DNA of 64,000 bases from Psychroserpens luteus (GTDB lineage: Bacteria > Bacteroidota > Bacteroidia > Flavobacteriales > Flavobacteriaceae): positions 620,001-684,000 of the forward strand of contig NZ_JADILU010000002.1 in assembly GCF_015319355.1 (NCBI RefSeq), in the 5' to 3' direction. The notes below the pieces were generated by a model. That model was not told the DNA's origin and ran no database searches. It was given only the letters and a program-made list of their open reading frames with translations. Below, one piece after another: positions 52,369 through 62,093 of this stretch (position 1 is the first letter of the stretch; every line of letters begins with the position of its first letter). A program made the position numbers and the translations under genes.

Positions 52369-53891
52369 TTCTCCGACACAAAAGTTTCCCAATCTGCAAA
52401 TTTTTCTTCTCCCATAACACGTTCCATTTTTACTTGTCCACCTTTTTTCTTGTTATTAGCATTCCAGTCATAAAAAGTATCTGGAGAAATTAATTTAACC
52501 ACTACACCATGCAAAGCTTTACTTCTTGCTACTTTATAGTTCTTGTTAGCTTCCTGTAAGCTTTTATCTAATGCTTGAGCTACTTGTTCGTTATTTTTTC
52601 TCTCTAATTCTGTTCCCAAATACCAATAGTGATAAAATTCTCCATCCTCTCCTCTTTTAGCACAGATTGTATACTCTGTTATTGTGGTATCAAACTGTTT
52701 TTCCAAATCTCTCATTGCAGTATCCATTTTATTTACAGATAATTGAGAACCAACCGTATTTAAAAAGAATTTAGTACGACCTGTAATTTTTATCTCAGCA
52801 CGTTGTATATCAGTAAACTCAATAGTATCACCTATCAAATATCTCCAAGCACCACTTACTGTACTTATAATTAAAGCATAATCTTGATCCAATTCAACTT
52901 CACTTAATGTTAGCGCTGGAGCATCATTAGTTAAAGACCCGTCTTCATTAATATACTCTGGTTTAAATGGTACAAATTCAAAATAAATTCCGTTATCTGT
53001 GTTAAGTTGCATAGCATCTGTTTCTGGACGAACTTGAGTAGCTATATAGCCTTCGGAAGCTAAATAGGTATCAATTACAGTCACTGGCTTTCCCATTAAC
53101 GATTGAAAACTTTTTTCATAAGGACCAAAAGCCACTCCTCCAGATGTAAATACTTGAAGATTTGGCCAAATTTCATGAATATTATTGAGTTTGTGATGTT
53201 CTATAACTTTTTGAAGCATGAGCTCAATCCATGATGGAATTCCACTCAAAGCACCAATATCCCAATCTTCAGCGCGTTCTGCAATACGTTGAACACGATC
53301 ATCCCAATCATCAATTTTAGCAATCTCTTCTCCTGGCTTATAATAACTTCTAAACCACGTTGGGATATTGCTTGCTGTAATTCCGCTAATTTCGCCTTCC
53401 AGATGATCGTCTTTTTCGTCTAAATCTGTCGAGCTTCCTAGCATCATCATTTCTTTTTCGAAAAAATCGGCAGGTAAATCAAAGTTTTTAAGTGCAAAGA
53501 CTTGTTTGATTCCTGCTTGACGAATAGCATCAATCATATCATCTGTAACAGGAATACGTTTACTCGTTTTACCAGTAGTTCCAGAGCTTAATGCAAAGTA
53601 AGATGGGTTTCCTGGCCAAGTCACATCACTTTCTCCTTCATGAAGTTTATGCCACCAATCGTCATTCATTTTATTGTAATCAAAGAAGGGTAATCTATCA
53701 GCAAATTGCTTAGCTGGATTATCTGAATCTAAAATGTCCTGAAACTTATAATGTGATCCAAACTGTGTGTTTTTTGCTTTTTCTAGCAATTGTTTTAATA
53801 CATCTTGCTGAGCTTCTCCGTGGATGATTTCCGAAGAAAATGTATCCTTTAAATTAATTATGCCTTTAATAATGTTTCCTAAAATTGCCAT
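52365..53891 (-). CDS. GH3-family acyl-acid-amide synthetase-like protein
   Basis: Cytoplasmic protein of 508 residues matching the GH3 auxin-responsive promoter family of adenylate-forming enzymes: FALSSGTTGKTSKRIPVTDD (ATP motif), LQVFTSGGVAFGPYEKSF, YLASEGYIATQ and SGAWRYLIGDTIEFTD. In plants GH3 enzymes join amino acids to jasmonate or auxin; bacterial members occur in Bacteroidota and their acid and amine substrates are mostly unknown. Single gene, ATG start at 53891, preceded by about 200 nt of AT-rich DNA. Confidence 0.9.
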   Translation of the reverse strand: MAILGNIIKGIINLKDTFSSEIIHGEAQQDVLKQLLEKAKNTQFGSHYKFQDILDSDNPAKQFADRLPFFDYNKMNDDWWHKLHEGESDVTWPGNPSYFALSSGTTGKTSKRIPVTDDMIDAIRQAGIKQVFALKNFDLPADFFEKEMMMLGSSTDLDEKDDHLEGEISGITASNIPTWFRSYYKPGEEIAKIDDWDDRVQRIAERAEDWDIGALSGIPSWIELMLQKVIEHHKLNNIHEIWPNLQVFTSGGVAFGPYEKSFQSLMGKPVTVIDTYLASEGYIATQVRPETDAMQLNTDNGIYFEFVPFKPEYINEDGSLTNDAPALTLSEVELDQDYALIISTVSGAWRYLIGDTIEFTDIQRAEIKITGRTKFFLNTVGSQLSVNKMDTAMRDLEKQFDTTITEYTICAKRGEDGEFYHYWYLGTELERKNNEQVAQALDKSLQEANKNYKVARSKALHGVVVKLISPDTFYDWNANNKKKGGQVKMERVMGEEKFADWETFVSEN

Positions 53892-54092
53892 ATTATATTC
53901 TTAATTCTCCTTAATTATTAGTCACTTTTTTCTCTCCAGTGATGGATTCTTTGTCCATTAAATTTTAAAATAAATAATTTTACTTTTAATAAATCGAAGA
54001 TATGCAATGAGAATTACCATTTGTAATCCAAAAGCAAAAACAATTAACACAATTACGTTTATTATACAAATTCACAAAATTAAATAAGTAAC

Positions 54093-55196
54093 TTGAAACA
54101 TAAACTAACTACAATCTTGAAAAATCTTAAACTCAAAAATTTTCTAACCATTTTTGGAATGGTTGCCATAGTTTTAACATTAATGCCATTTATTGCATTT
54201 GACTTTTGGTGGATTAGGATGTTTGACTTTCCACATTTGCAACTTACTTTTCTAACATTTGCAGCAATTTTATTCTACATAATTAGATTTGATTTTAAAG
54301 CTTGGAGAGATTACTTTTTTATAAGCATCTTAATTGGTTGTTCTATTTTTCAACTGACTAAAATTTTTCCATATACAAAATTTGCAGATTTTGAAGTCTT
54401 AGATTCTCAAAAAAATGACCCTGGATTTAGCTTGTTTACATCAAATGTTCTTCAGAAAAATGAGAAGCATGATCTTTTAAAATCAATGTCTAAAACTTTA
54501 GATGCAGATATAATGCTTTTTACCGAAACTAATGTGAAATGGATGAATGCTATCAAAAAAGACTTGAATTCATCGTATATTAATGAAGTTGAAGTGCCGA
54601 AATCTAATACCTACGGAATGTTGTTGTATTCTAAACTGGAATTATTTGATACAGAAATAAAATACTTGGTCAGCGATAGTATCCCATCTATTCACACAAA
54701 ATTTAAGTTGGCTTCAAATGATACGATTCAATTATATGCTATCCATCCAACACCTCCAATGCCTCAAGAGAATCCTTTATCTACAGATAGAGATGCAGAA
54801 ATGATGATGATTGCAAAACTAGCCTTAGATTCTAAATATCCTGTAATTGTTATTGGAGATTTCAATGATGTTGCTTGGTCTGAGACATCAAAATTATTTC
54901 AAAAAGTTAGTAGATTACTTGATATACGAAAAGGACGAGGTTTGTACAATACCTATAATGCAGATAGTTATTTGATGCGTTGGCCTTTAGATCATATATT
55001 TATTTCTAGTGATTTTAAACTGAAAACAGTAGAGCTTTGTGAAGATATAAATTCTGATCATTTTCCGCTTTATACAGAATTGAGTTTTGAGCCAGAAGAT
55101 CGTAAACTCCAGCAACGACCTAATCCTACAGCTGATGAATTGAAAAGAGCAGAAGATCAAATAGAAAAATTTAAGGAAGCACAATTAAAAACATAG
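54093..55196 (+). CDS. Membrane-anchored endonuclease/exonuclease/phosphatase family protein
   Basis: Protein of 367 residues: three hydrophobic segments in the first about 100 residues, then an EEP domain with NVLQKNEKHD, DIMLFTETNVKW, HPTPPMPQENPLSTDRD, VIVIGDFNDVAWS and RWPLDHIFIS, DHFPLY. Metal and catalytic residues (E, N, D, H) are all in place. It may act as a nuclease or phosphodiesterase outside the inner membrane. The start is a TTG; the first ATG is at 54159 and would remove part of the first helix, so the true start is uncertain. Only 4 nt from the next gene. Confidence 0.82.
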   Translation: MKHKLTTILKNLKLKNFLTIFGMVAIVLTLMPFIAFDFWWIRMFDFPHLQLTFLTFAAILFYIIRFDFKAWRDYFFISILIGCSIFQLTKIFPYTKFADFEVLDSQKNDPGFSLFTSNVLQKNEKHDLLKSMSKTLDADIMLFTETNVKWMNAIKKDLNSSYINEVEVPKSNTYGMLLYSKLELFDTEIKYLVSDSIPSIHTKFKLASNDTIQLYAIHPTPPMPQENPLSTDRDAEMMMIAKLALDSKYPVIVIGDFNDVAWSETSKLFQKVSRLLDIRKGRGLYNTYNADSYLMRWPLDHIFISSDFKLKTVELCEDINSDHFPLYTELSFEPEDRKLQQRPNPTADELKRAEDQIEKFKEAQLKT

Positions 55197-55200
55197 TATT

Positions 55201-55710
55201 ATGAAAGAATGGTTTACAATATCTTCGGAAAGTTTAATAGCAATTATACTTACAGCAATTGGAATATACATTGCGCTAGTCATTATGACACGTATTAGCG
55301 GAAAGCGTAGTTTTTCTAAAATGTCGAGTTTTGATTTTGCAATAACTGTTGCCATTGGGTCAATTTTAGCAACTGCAATTGTATCAAAATCGGTCTCACT
55401 ACAACAAGGTATTATTGGATTGCTAAGTATTTATGTCATTCAAATATTTGTTGCTTATGCCAGACGATGGGATTTTATTCAAAACCTTATGGATAATAAA
55501 CCAACGTTATTAATGAAAGATGGAGAAGTTATTGAAGATAATCTTAAAAAGTGTCATGTCACAGCATCAGATTTAAAAGCAAAATTAAGAGAAGCCAATG
55601 TGATTCAATTATCTGAAGTTAAAGCTGTTATTTTTGAATCCACTGGAGATATTTCTGTATTACATGGTTCCAGCGATAAGAATATTGATGATTGGATTAT
55701 GGATTTTTAA
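55201..55710 (+). CDS. DUF421 (YetF-type) membrane protein
   Basis: Protein of 169 residues: three membrane helices in the first about 85 residues with TRISGKRSFSKMSSFDFAITVAIGS, then the small cytoplasmic DUF421 domain (NKPTLLMKDGEVIEDNLKK). In Bacillus, YetF-like proteins support spore germinant receptors, but the role here is unknown. Directly follows the EEP gene (4-nt gap), so co-expressed. Confidence 0.88.
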   Translation: MKEWFTISSESLIAIILTAIGIYIALVIMTRISGKRSFSKMSSFDFAITVAIGSILATAIVSKSVSLQQGIIGLLSIYVIQIFVAYARRWDFIQNLMDNKPTLLMKDGEVIEDNLKKCHVTASDLKAKLREANVIQLSEVKAVIFESTGDISVLHGSSDKNIDDWIMDF

Positions 55711-55791
55711 ATTTGTTTTGAGTTACATTATATATTAAATGCAGTAATTTATAACCTTTTTGCGTTGTTACTTTATTCTCAACTACAAACT

Positions 55792-56409
55792 ATGAACTTT
55801 TTTACTTGTTTACTTTTAGGATTTGTTGTAGCTGCTTCTGGCAGTATAACGCCTAGTTATTTAAATATGACTGTTGTTAAGTTTAGTTTAAAAAGTGGAA
55901 AAAAATCTGCATTTTATTTAATTGGAGGTTTTGCCACAGTGTTGTTTTTTCAGGCAAACATTGGTACTTATCTATCGAGTGTTTTGATGGAAAACTCTGA
56001 ATACATTACGACTATTCAAAAAGTAGGAACAGGAATTCTTATCTTATTATCCATCAATTTTTTTAGATTACATTTTACTTCAAAAAAACAATTAAAGAAA
56101 ATAGAAATCAAAAAATCTAAAGCCTATTTACATGGTTTAGGTCTATCACTGTTGAATACAATTGCTATTCCGTTTTACTTTACAACTATTTCTTTTTTAA
56201 TTGGTCTAGATTATTTTGAATACTCGCTACTAAATAGTTTTTATTTTTCTATTGGCTCAACTATTGGCTCATTTACGTTATATGGATTATATGCTACGGT
56301 TGCTACCAAAATAGAACACAAACTGACATTTGTAGCAAATAAAATGAATTTTATTATAGGTTGTTTAACTGGAATTGTTGGGATTGGTAATTTGATTTAT
56401 TTGCTATAA
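55792..56409 (+). CDS. LysE-family translocator
   Basis: Membrane protein of 205 residues with about six hydrophobic helices. The ATG at 55792 gives MNFFTCLLLGFVVAASGSITPSY, a typical first helix; a TTG 9 codons upstream is rejected. The LysE pattern GSITPSYLNMTVVKFSLKSGKK (normally PGP...) is partly degenerate. Relatives export amino acids. Monocistronic as far as can be seen. Confidence 0.75.
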   Translation: MNFFTCLLLGFVVAASGSITPSYLNMTVVKFSLKSGKKSAFYLIGGFATVLFFQANIGTYLSSVLMENSEYITTIQKVGTGILILLSINFFRLHFTSKKQLKKIEIKKSKAYLHGLGLSLLNTIAIPFYFTTISFLIGLDYFEYSLLNSFYFSIGSTIGSFTLYGLYATVATKIEHKLTFVANKMNFIIGCLTGIVGIGNLIYLL

Positions 56410-56463
56410 ATGAATGGGTTATAAGTTTTAATAATTCTGCAATAGTTCCATTTGTATGACTAT

Positions 56464-56886
56464 TTACATTCCTAGAGTTTCATAAATGTAACAAATACCC
56501 TTTTCATAGTCAATAAAGTAGCGTGAACGATCCCATTGATAATCGGGAGCAGCATAAACTGTATAATTTTGATCTGGATTAAACCATGCAAGCTCATCTG
56601 TATAAGAAGTCCAACTATCATCATCTGATGTTGTAACATCGACCAAGTTGTTTTGTCTTTTAAAAGTGTACCACCATTCTTTAGTTGGTTTGAATTTTAA
56701 AAAGACTTCATACTCTAAAGTAAAATGAGGAGATTGATAATACTCACCATGTAAGATTTTAATGTCTTTTGGTAGGTTGTTGCTTTTTGTCCAATATCGA
56801 AATGTATTTTCTGCATCAGAAGATGAATGAGAAAAACAACTGACTATTAGTATAAATGAACAAAAAAGGAATACTACTTTTTTCAT
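56464..56886 (-). CDS. Small lipoprotein of unknown function
   Basis: Protein of 140 residues with a lipoprotein signal (FILIVSCFSHSS). The mature part is rich in Trp and Tyr (KEWWYTFKRQNN, DDSWTSYTDELAWF, YQWDRSRYFIDYEKG). No known domain. It overlaps the preceding gene by 4 nt (ATGA). Confidence 0.7.
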   Translation of the reverse strand: MKKVVFLFCSFILIVSCFSHSSSDAENTFRYWTKSNNLPKDIKILHGEYYQSPHFTLEYEVFLKFKPTKEWWYTFKRQNNLVDVTTSDDDSWTSYTDELAWFNPDQNYTVYAAPDYQWDRSRYFIDYEKGICYIYETLGM

Positions 56887-57176
56887 GATAACATAGTTTC
56901 ATTTATAGGATGTATTCGTTTTTTTATTTTGTCTCCTAGAAAAATACTTAATATCAGTAACAAAATTATATGTATAATTGACCATTCAGGATGTTCGTTA
57001 GAAGAACAATTCATGTATAAAACTTCAACCCATAAAGGTGTGTCATGTAAATGATAATAACAAAGATCTTTAGGTAGAATAAGCGGACTGATAATATTAA
57101 AATCTATATAAAATAATAAACAAAAAATCACGAACACATAAAATATAATAAGTAATATGTTATTGACTTTTTTCAC
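56883..57176 (-). CDS. Small membrane protein of unknown function
   Basis: Protein of 97 residues starting with GTG, with two hydrophobic helices (about 7-28 and 68-80), separated by a His/Cys-containing loop (CYYHLHDTPLW). It lies 12 nt after the bshA-like stop and overlaps the lipoprotein gene, so these are probably one transcript. Function unknown. Confidence 0.6.
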   Translation of the reverse strand: MKKVNNILLIIFYVFVIFCLLFYIDFNIISPLILPKDLCYYHLHDTPLWVEVLYMNCSSNEHPEWSIIHIILLLILSIFLGDKIKKRIHPINETMLS

Positions 57177-57188
57177 CTAAACCATAAA

Positions 57189-58325
57189 TTATAATACCAT
57201 ACACTGTTTCAAAGTATCCTCATAAATAGCTTCATATTGTGGTACAATTTCATGAATACCGAATTTTTTGGCTACCTCTTTAGCATTCTTTTTAAATTGA
57301 GCTAGTAGTTCATCATTCTTTAAAATATGAAGCGCATTTTTAGACATATCATCAACATCATTAATGTCACTTAAATAACCTGAAACTCCGTGGACATTAA
57401 CTTCTGGGATTCCACCAGTATTACTTGAAATGACTGGAACTCCAGATGCCATGGCTTCTAAAGCAGATAAACCAAAACTTTCCGTTAAGGATGGTAACAG
57501 AAATAAATCACTAAAACAGAGAATTTTGTCTATTTCGTTACTATTTCCGAAGAAAACAACCTTATCACTTATTCCTAATTCTTCACATAAACGCTCTGCA
57601 GGTTCGCGCTCTGGTCCTTCTCCAACCATCATGAGTTTTGCAGGAATTTCCTTTTGGATGTTATAAAAGATTTTAATCACATCTGGAATTTGTTTGACCT
57701 TTCTAAAATTACTAATATGTGTGATAATTTTCTCATCATCTGTTGCCATCATAGCACGTTGACAATCGGTAAATTTAGGTGCATATTTTTCTAAATCTAT
57801 GAAGTTTGGTACGACGTGAATATCCTTCTTAATATCAAATAAACGCATCGTATCGTCCTTCAAACTCTGAGAAACTGATGTTACTGCATCAGATTTGTTG
57901 ATACTAAATGTTACAGCTGGTTTATAAAATGGATGACTCCCAACAAGCGTAATATCTGTACCGTGAAGTGTCGTTACAATGGGTACATAAATACCGTCTT
58001 CCTGTAACATTTTTTTAGCCATATATGCTGCATAGGCATGAGGAATAGCATAGTGTACATGTAAAATTTCAATTTTATGAAGCTTCACCATATCTACCAA
58101 TTTACTTGATAGTGCTAATTCATAAGGTTGATATAAAAATAGTGGATATTCTGGAACGGTTACTTCGTGATAATGCACATTATTACTTAATAATTCTAAT
58201 CGTACTGGCTGGCTATAAGTAATGAAATGTATTTCATGACCTCGTTTGGATAATTCTAATCCTAACTCTGTAGCGACAACTCCACTTCCTCCAAATGTTG
58301 GGTAACATACTATTCCTATTCGCAT
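57189..58325 (-). CDS. bshA: BshA, N-acetyl-alpha-glucosaminyl L-malate synthase
   Basis: Glycosyltransferase (GT4) of 378 residues making the first intermediate of bacillithiol from UDP-GlcNAc and L-malate. The characteristic start MRIGIVCYPTFGGSGVVATE, HVHYAIPHAYAAYMAK, VGEGPEREPAERL and the GT4 E-x7-E block (FLLPSLTESFGLSALEAMA) are present. Bacteroidota make bacillithiol, so the call fits. It is 23 nt from the NagZ-like gene upstream and followed by two small genes, so a leftward operon is likely. Confidence 0.93.
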   Translation of the reverse strand: MRIGIVCYPTFGGSGVVATELGLELSKRGHEIHFITYSQPVRLELLSNNVHYHEVTVPEYPLFLYQPYELALSSKLVDMVKLHKIEILHVHYAIPHAYAAYMAKKMLQEDGIYVPIVTTLHGTDITLVGSHPFYKPAVTFSINKSDAVTSVSQSLKDDTMRLFDIKKDIHVVPNFIDLEKYAPKFTDCQRAMMATDDEKIITHISNFRKVKQIPDVIKIFYNIQKEIPAKLMMVGEGPEREPAERLCEELGISDKVVFFGNSNEIDKILCFSDLFLLPSLTESFGLSALEAMASGVPVISSNTGGIPEVNVHGVSGYLSDINDVDDMSKNALHILKNDELLAQFKKNAKEVAKKFGIHEIVPQYEAIYEDTLKQCMVL

Positions 58326-58348
58326 TTTTTTATGTTCTAATTTGACTA

Positions 58349-61297
58349 CTAATTACTGTGAGTTACATCTTCGGTTTCATCTACAATAATCGCTTCATAA
58401 ATAAGTCGTTGTATTTCTGTTCTTATATTTTCTCTAAGCAACCTGTTCTTTCCTGCTTTAGGATACGTTCTATTTGCTAAAAAGATATATACTATTTCCT
58501 CGTCTGGATCTGCCCAAGCGTAGGTTCCTGTAAATCCGGAATGCCCAAAACTCTTCATTGATAAACAACCACATGTTGGACCTTCTTCTCCTAGTTGTGG
58601 TTTGTCGAAACCAATTCCTCTCCTTACATTTTTATGTTTATAATATGTAGTATTAAATTTATCCACAGTTTCTGTTTTTAAATAACGCTTGCCACCATAA
58701 AAGCCTTTTTGTAAATACATTTGCATTATTTTAGCAACATCATTAGCATTACTAAAAACGCCTGCATGACCTCCTACTCCGTTTTGCATTGCTGCTCCCA
58801 TATCATGAACATAGCCATGAACTTCTTTATATCTAAAATAATCATCTATTTCCGTAGGAATTAAATTTCGATCAGAGAATTTTGGTGACGGATTATAAGT
58901 CGTGTAATTAGCACCTAAAGATTGATAAAAATGCTCTTGAACTAATTCATCTAAAGGTTTTTTATAATAACCTTCTATGTATTTTTTTAAGATGTAATAT
59001 GGTAAATCACTGTAACGGTAACGTTGGCTTGAGAGTAAATCTGTATCTCTAATTATCTTTTGAATAGAATCTGGATAATCAGAACGTAAATACATCTGCT
59101 CTGCAACCTTAATATTAAATTTTGGGGTTGCACTACGTCTGTAATATTTTGGATCTGGTTTTTTTGTTGTAGAATCTAATGTTGCTGCATAAAAAGGAAT
59201 CCAAGGTTTTAATCTTGCATAGTGCGATAACATTTGCTTGATGGTGACATTCTTTTTATTTGTCTTCGCATATTCTGGAAGTATTTGTGATAACTTGGTG
59301 TTTAATGATAACGCTTTCTTTTCTTCAAGCTCCATTAATAAAGGTATTGTCGCTAGAATTTTTGTTAATGAAGCCACGTCGTACATATCTTCAAACTTCA
59401 CTTCTTCATTGCCATCATATGTATGTTTTCCAAAGTTCTTATTATAAATCACTTTTCCTTTTCGTGCTACCAATAATTGAATTCCTGGTGTCATTTTTTG
59501 ATCCACTGCATATTGTGCAATAGAATCTAAACGTTCTAATTTTTTAGAACTCATCCCAACACGTTCTGGTAAACCATAACTTAATGATTGCATTGCTGTG
59601 TATTGAATCCCATCACCAACCTTGAAATGCTCTCCTAATGACACAGGTATTGTTCCTTTTGCTGCAACAGCTCCAAAAATAGTTTGAGCAGATTTTTGCT
59701 GAGCAATATCACTGTTTTGATAACTCATAACAATACCTTCAAGATTCTCTGTAGTCGTTAAATCAATAAGCGCATATGGTCGCGCGAAGACATCAAGAAT
59801 TACGGTATTTGTTCTCGCAATTTCATAAAGCCAAACCATTTCTTTGTCATCAAATTTATAACCTTGCCATGGATTATCATTCTTTTTATGAAAACCAACA
59901 ATAACGGTATTATAGTTTTGAAGTTTTGTAATGAGCTCGTCCAGTTTTTCGGCTTCAACCTTATGTACTTTTGTATACTTTTTAAGTTCATTATAAAAAG
60001 TAGAACCTGAGCTATCACCTAATTCTACATAAGCTATTTTCTTAGTTTCTAAATTACGTAATGGCAATATGCTTTGCTTGTTTTTAAGAACAGTCGTTGA
60101 CGCTTCCATCAATTCTTCGTACAGTAGATCATCTTGTAAACGGTTTAAATCGTCTACTAAAGTATTCGTACCAATAGGTTCGTAATGACTTAAACCTACT
60201 TTGTATTTCGCCATTAATATTTTCTTAACTGAATGTGCTAGGCGTTCTTCAGTAATATCTTTGCTATTATAAGCTTCAATAATTTTCTCTATTGCTTTTG
60301 GTACATCTTCGGAAATGAGCAACACATCATTCCCAGCTTTTAAAGCAGCCAAGTCAATCTCACCAGGTGTGCTATAATTTGAAACCCCTTTCATTTCTAA
60401 AGCATCAGTGAAGATAAGCCCTTTAAATCCAAGCGAATCTTGTAATATATCTGTAACAATGTGCTTTGATAATGAAGATGGAAATCCGTCTCGTGGTTCT
60501 AAACTTGGTACATTTAAATGTGCTACCATGACACTAGATAAGCCTTCTTTAATCAATTCGCGATAAGGATACAACTCAATAGAATCTATACGTTTTTCAT
60601 TGAAGTTAATCGTAGGTAAGGTTTTATGAGAATCACTATCTGTATCTCCATGTCCAGGGAAATGTTTAGCATTTGCTAATACTCCAGCGTCTTGCATTCC
60701 TTTCATAAAAGCTAAACCTTTCTCAGTAACATTATCCCTATCTTCTCCAAAAGAACGATTCCCAATAATTGGATTTTTAGGGTTTGTATTAATATCAACT
60801 ACAGGTGCAAAATTAAAATGTACACCAATACGTTTACAGTGTTCACCAATATGATATCCAGTACGTTCTACTAGTTTATTATCGCTAATGGCTCCCAAAG
60901 TCATATTCCAAGGAAACGCATATGTAGAATCTAAACGCATGCTTAAACCCCATTCTGCATCCATACCAATTAATAATGGTGTTTTTGAAATGGCTTGATA
61001 TAGATTATTTTGCTTGGCTTGAGCAACTGGTCCTCCTGTTGAGAAAATCAATCCACCAATGTGATATTTATTGATAAGGCCTGCAACCTCTTTTTGATTA
61101 GATTTTTTAGCATCAGAAAATGCTCTAATCATAAAAAGCTGACCAACTTTTTCTTCGAGTGACATGTCATTATAGACGCTATCTACCCACTTTTGTTGTG
61201 CTTGTAAATCTTTATGAGCTAAAGGATGATTCACATCTTGAGCAACTAACGCTGGTATCAAAGTGAAGCAAAAAATGAGGGACAATATATATCGCAT
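58349..61297 (-). CDS. GH3 beta-N-acetylhexosaminidase (NagZ-like) fused to beta-lactamase-like serine hydrolase
   Basis: Exported protein of 982 residues: signal peptide MRYILSLIFCFTLIPALVAQ. An N-terminal GH3 glycosidase follows (about 30-580) with the NagZ signature KHFPGHGDTDSDSHKTLP. A C-terminal class C beta-lactamase-type domain (about 590-975) has SLTK (S-x-x-K) and a YSD-type Tyr motif, plus GHSGFTGT. It probably trims GlcNAc from cell-wall fragments and cuts or modifies the attached peptide in the periplasm. The ATG at 61297 is chosen because it begins the signal peptide; an upstream in-frame TTG/ATG stretch adds only 11 residues. Confidence 0.88.
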   Translation of the reverse strand: MRYILSLIFCFTLIPALVAQDVNHPLAHKDLQAQQKWVDSVYNDMSLEEKVGQLFMIRAFSDAKKSNQKEVAGLINKYHIGGLIFSTGGPVAQAKQNNLYQAISKTPLLIGMDAEWGLSMRLDSTYAFPWNMTLGAISDNKLVERTGYHIGEHCKRIGVHFNFAPVVDINTNPKNPIIGNRSFGEDRDNVTEKGLAFMKGMQDAGVLANAKHFPGHGDTDSDSHKTLPTINFNEKRIDSIELYPYRELIKEGLSSVMVAHLNVPSLEPRDGFPSSLSKHIVTDILQDSLGFKGLIFTDALEMKGVSNYSTPGEIDLAALKAGNDVLLISEDVPKAIEKIIEAYNSKDITEERLAHSVKKILMAKYKVGLSHYEPIGTNTLVDDLNRLQDDLLYEELMEASTTVLKNKQSILPLRNLETKKIAYVELGDSSGSTFYNELKKYTKVHKVEAEKLDELITKLQNYNTVIVGFHKKNDNPWQGYKFDDKEMVWLYEIARTNTVILDVFARPYALIDLTTTENLEGIVMSYQNSDIAQQKSAQTIFGAVAAKGTIPVSLGEHFKVGDGIQYTAMQSLSYGLPERVGMSSKKLERLDSIAQYAVDQKMTPGIQLLVARKGKVIYNKNFGKHTYDGNEEVKFEDMYDVASLTKILATIPLLMELEEKKALSLNTKLSQILPEYAKTNKKNVTIKQMLSHYARLKPWIPFYAATLDSTTKKPDPKYYRRSATPKFNIKVAEQMYLRSDYPDSIQKIIRDTDLLSSQRYRYSDLPYYILKKYIEGYYKKPLDELVQEHFYQSLGANYTTYNPSPKFSDRNLIPTEIDDYFRYKEVHGYVHDMGAAMQNGVGGHAGVFSNANDVAKIMQMYLQKGFYGGKRYLKTETVDKFNTTYYKHKNVRRGIGFDKPQLGEEGPTCGCLSMKSFGHSGFTGTYAWADPDEEIVYIFLANRTYPKAGKNRLLRENIRTEIQRLIYEAIIVDETEDVTHSN

Positions 61298-61434
61298 AAA
61301 ATAAAGGTCTTTGAGAGTTGTTCTTAACATAGAAGTAAAAACTATGCCAAATTAGTATTTTTGAGAAGAAGAATTAAGGACTTTATGATAGATTTATAAA
61401 GAAGGTTGTAAACAAAAGGGAATCTTTCTATTTA

Positions 61435-62088
61435 TTACTTGAAAAACCGACTAATCTTACTTAAAAGAGATGGCGATTCTAGAGTTGAAGCATTTTCATT
61501 AAAAGATAAGTTTTCATCAAGATTATCTAAAGCATCTTTAGCCTCTTCTCTAACTTCTATTTGTTTTGCGTTTTCTGCAAGATTTTTCATGCGACTAATC
61601 CAAATACTCACTTCGGAAATAGCATCATCTTCATCGTATTCTATTAAAAACCAATCTAACAGACTTAGGAGTTGTAGATTCAACTTTTCATCATTATCAA
61701 TATGAAGTGCAGATGTAATGAAATTGATGATTTCAATATAAATAGCTTCGTCTTTAGAATAGATGTCTTCGGTTTCTATATCTTCAAGAACTTCAATGTA
61801 TTCTGGTTTGATTTTTTTTGATTGTGCTAATGAAATAACCCGTTTGATTTCTTCTAATAAAAACTTGTTATGAGCTACCGAAAATTCAGATAATGCTTCA
61901 TAAACAATACTTAAACTAGAGAATTCTCTAGGTAATGTATTATTACAATAATTTTTAATTTTATCAGGATTTTCATTAGTAAAATTAACAAGGTCTTTAC
62001 TAAAACGTCTAGATGTTTTTTCTTCAGAAGCTATCCATTTAGAAAGTTGATCTTTTTCGTGAAATTCTAATTGCTGTATGATATCCAT
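61435..62088 (-). CDS. Helical protein of unknown function
   Basis: Cytoplasmic protein of 217 residues, almost entirely charged and helical (MDIIQQLEFHEKDQLSKWIA to SLLSKISRFFK), acidic overall. No signal peptide, no Cys pattern. It follows serB by 5 nt, so it is co-transcribed with it. Family not recognised. Confidence 0.7.
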   Translation of the reverse strand: MDIIQQLEFHEKDQLSKWIASEEKTSRRFSKDLVNFTNENPDKIKNYCNNTLPREFSSLSIVYEALSEFSVAHNKFLLEEIKRVISLAQSKKIKPEYIEVLEDIETEDIYSKDEAIYIEIINFITSALHIDNDEKLNLQLLSLLDWFLIEYDEDDAISEVSIWISRMKNLAENAKQIEVREEAKDALDNLDENLSFNENASTLESPSLLSKISRFFK

Positions 62089-62093
62089 GTCTA

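Noticed and set aside
58850-58859. ATTTCCGTAG and other one-mismatch forms of the decamer (for example 261, 16554, 13487)
   Set aside because: Not counted; only exact cores were used so that the enrichment is not inflated.
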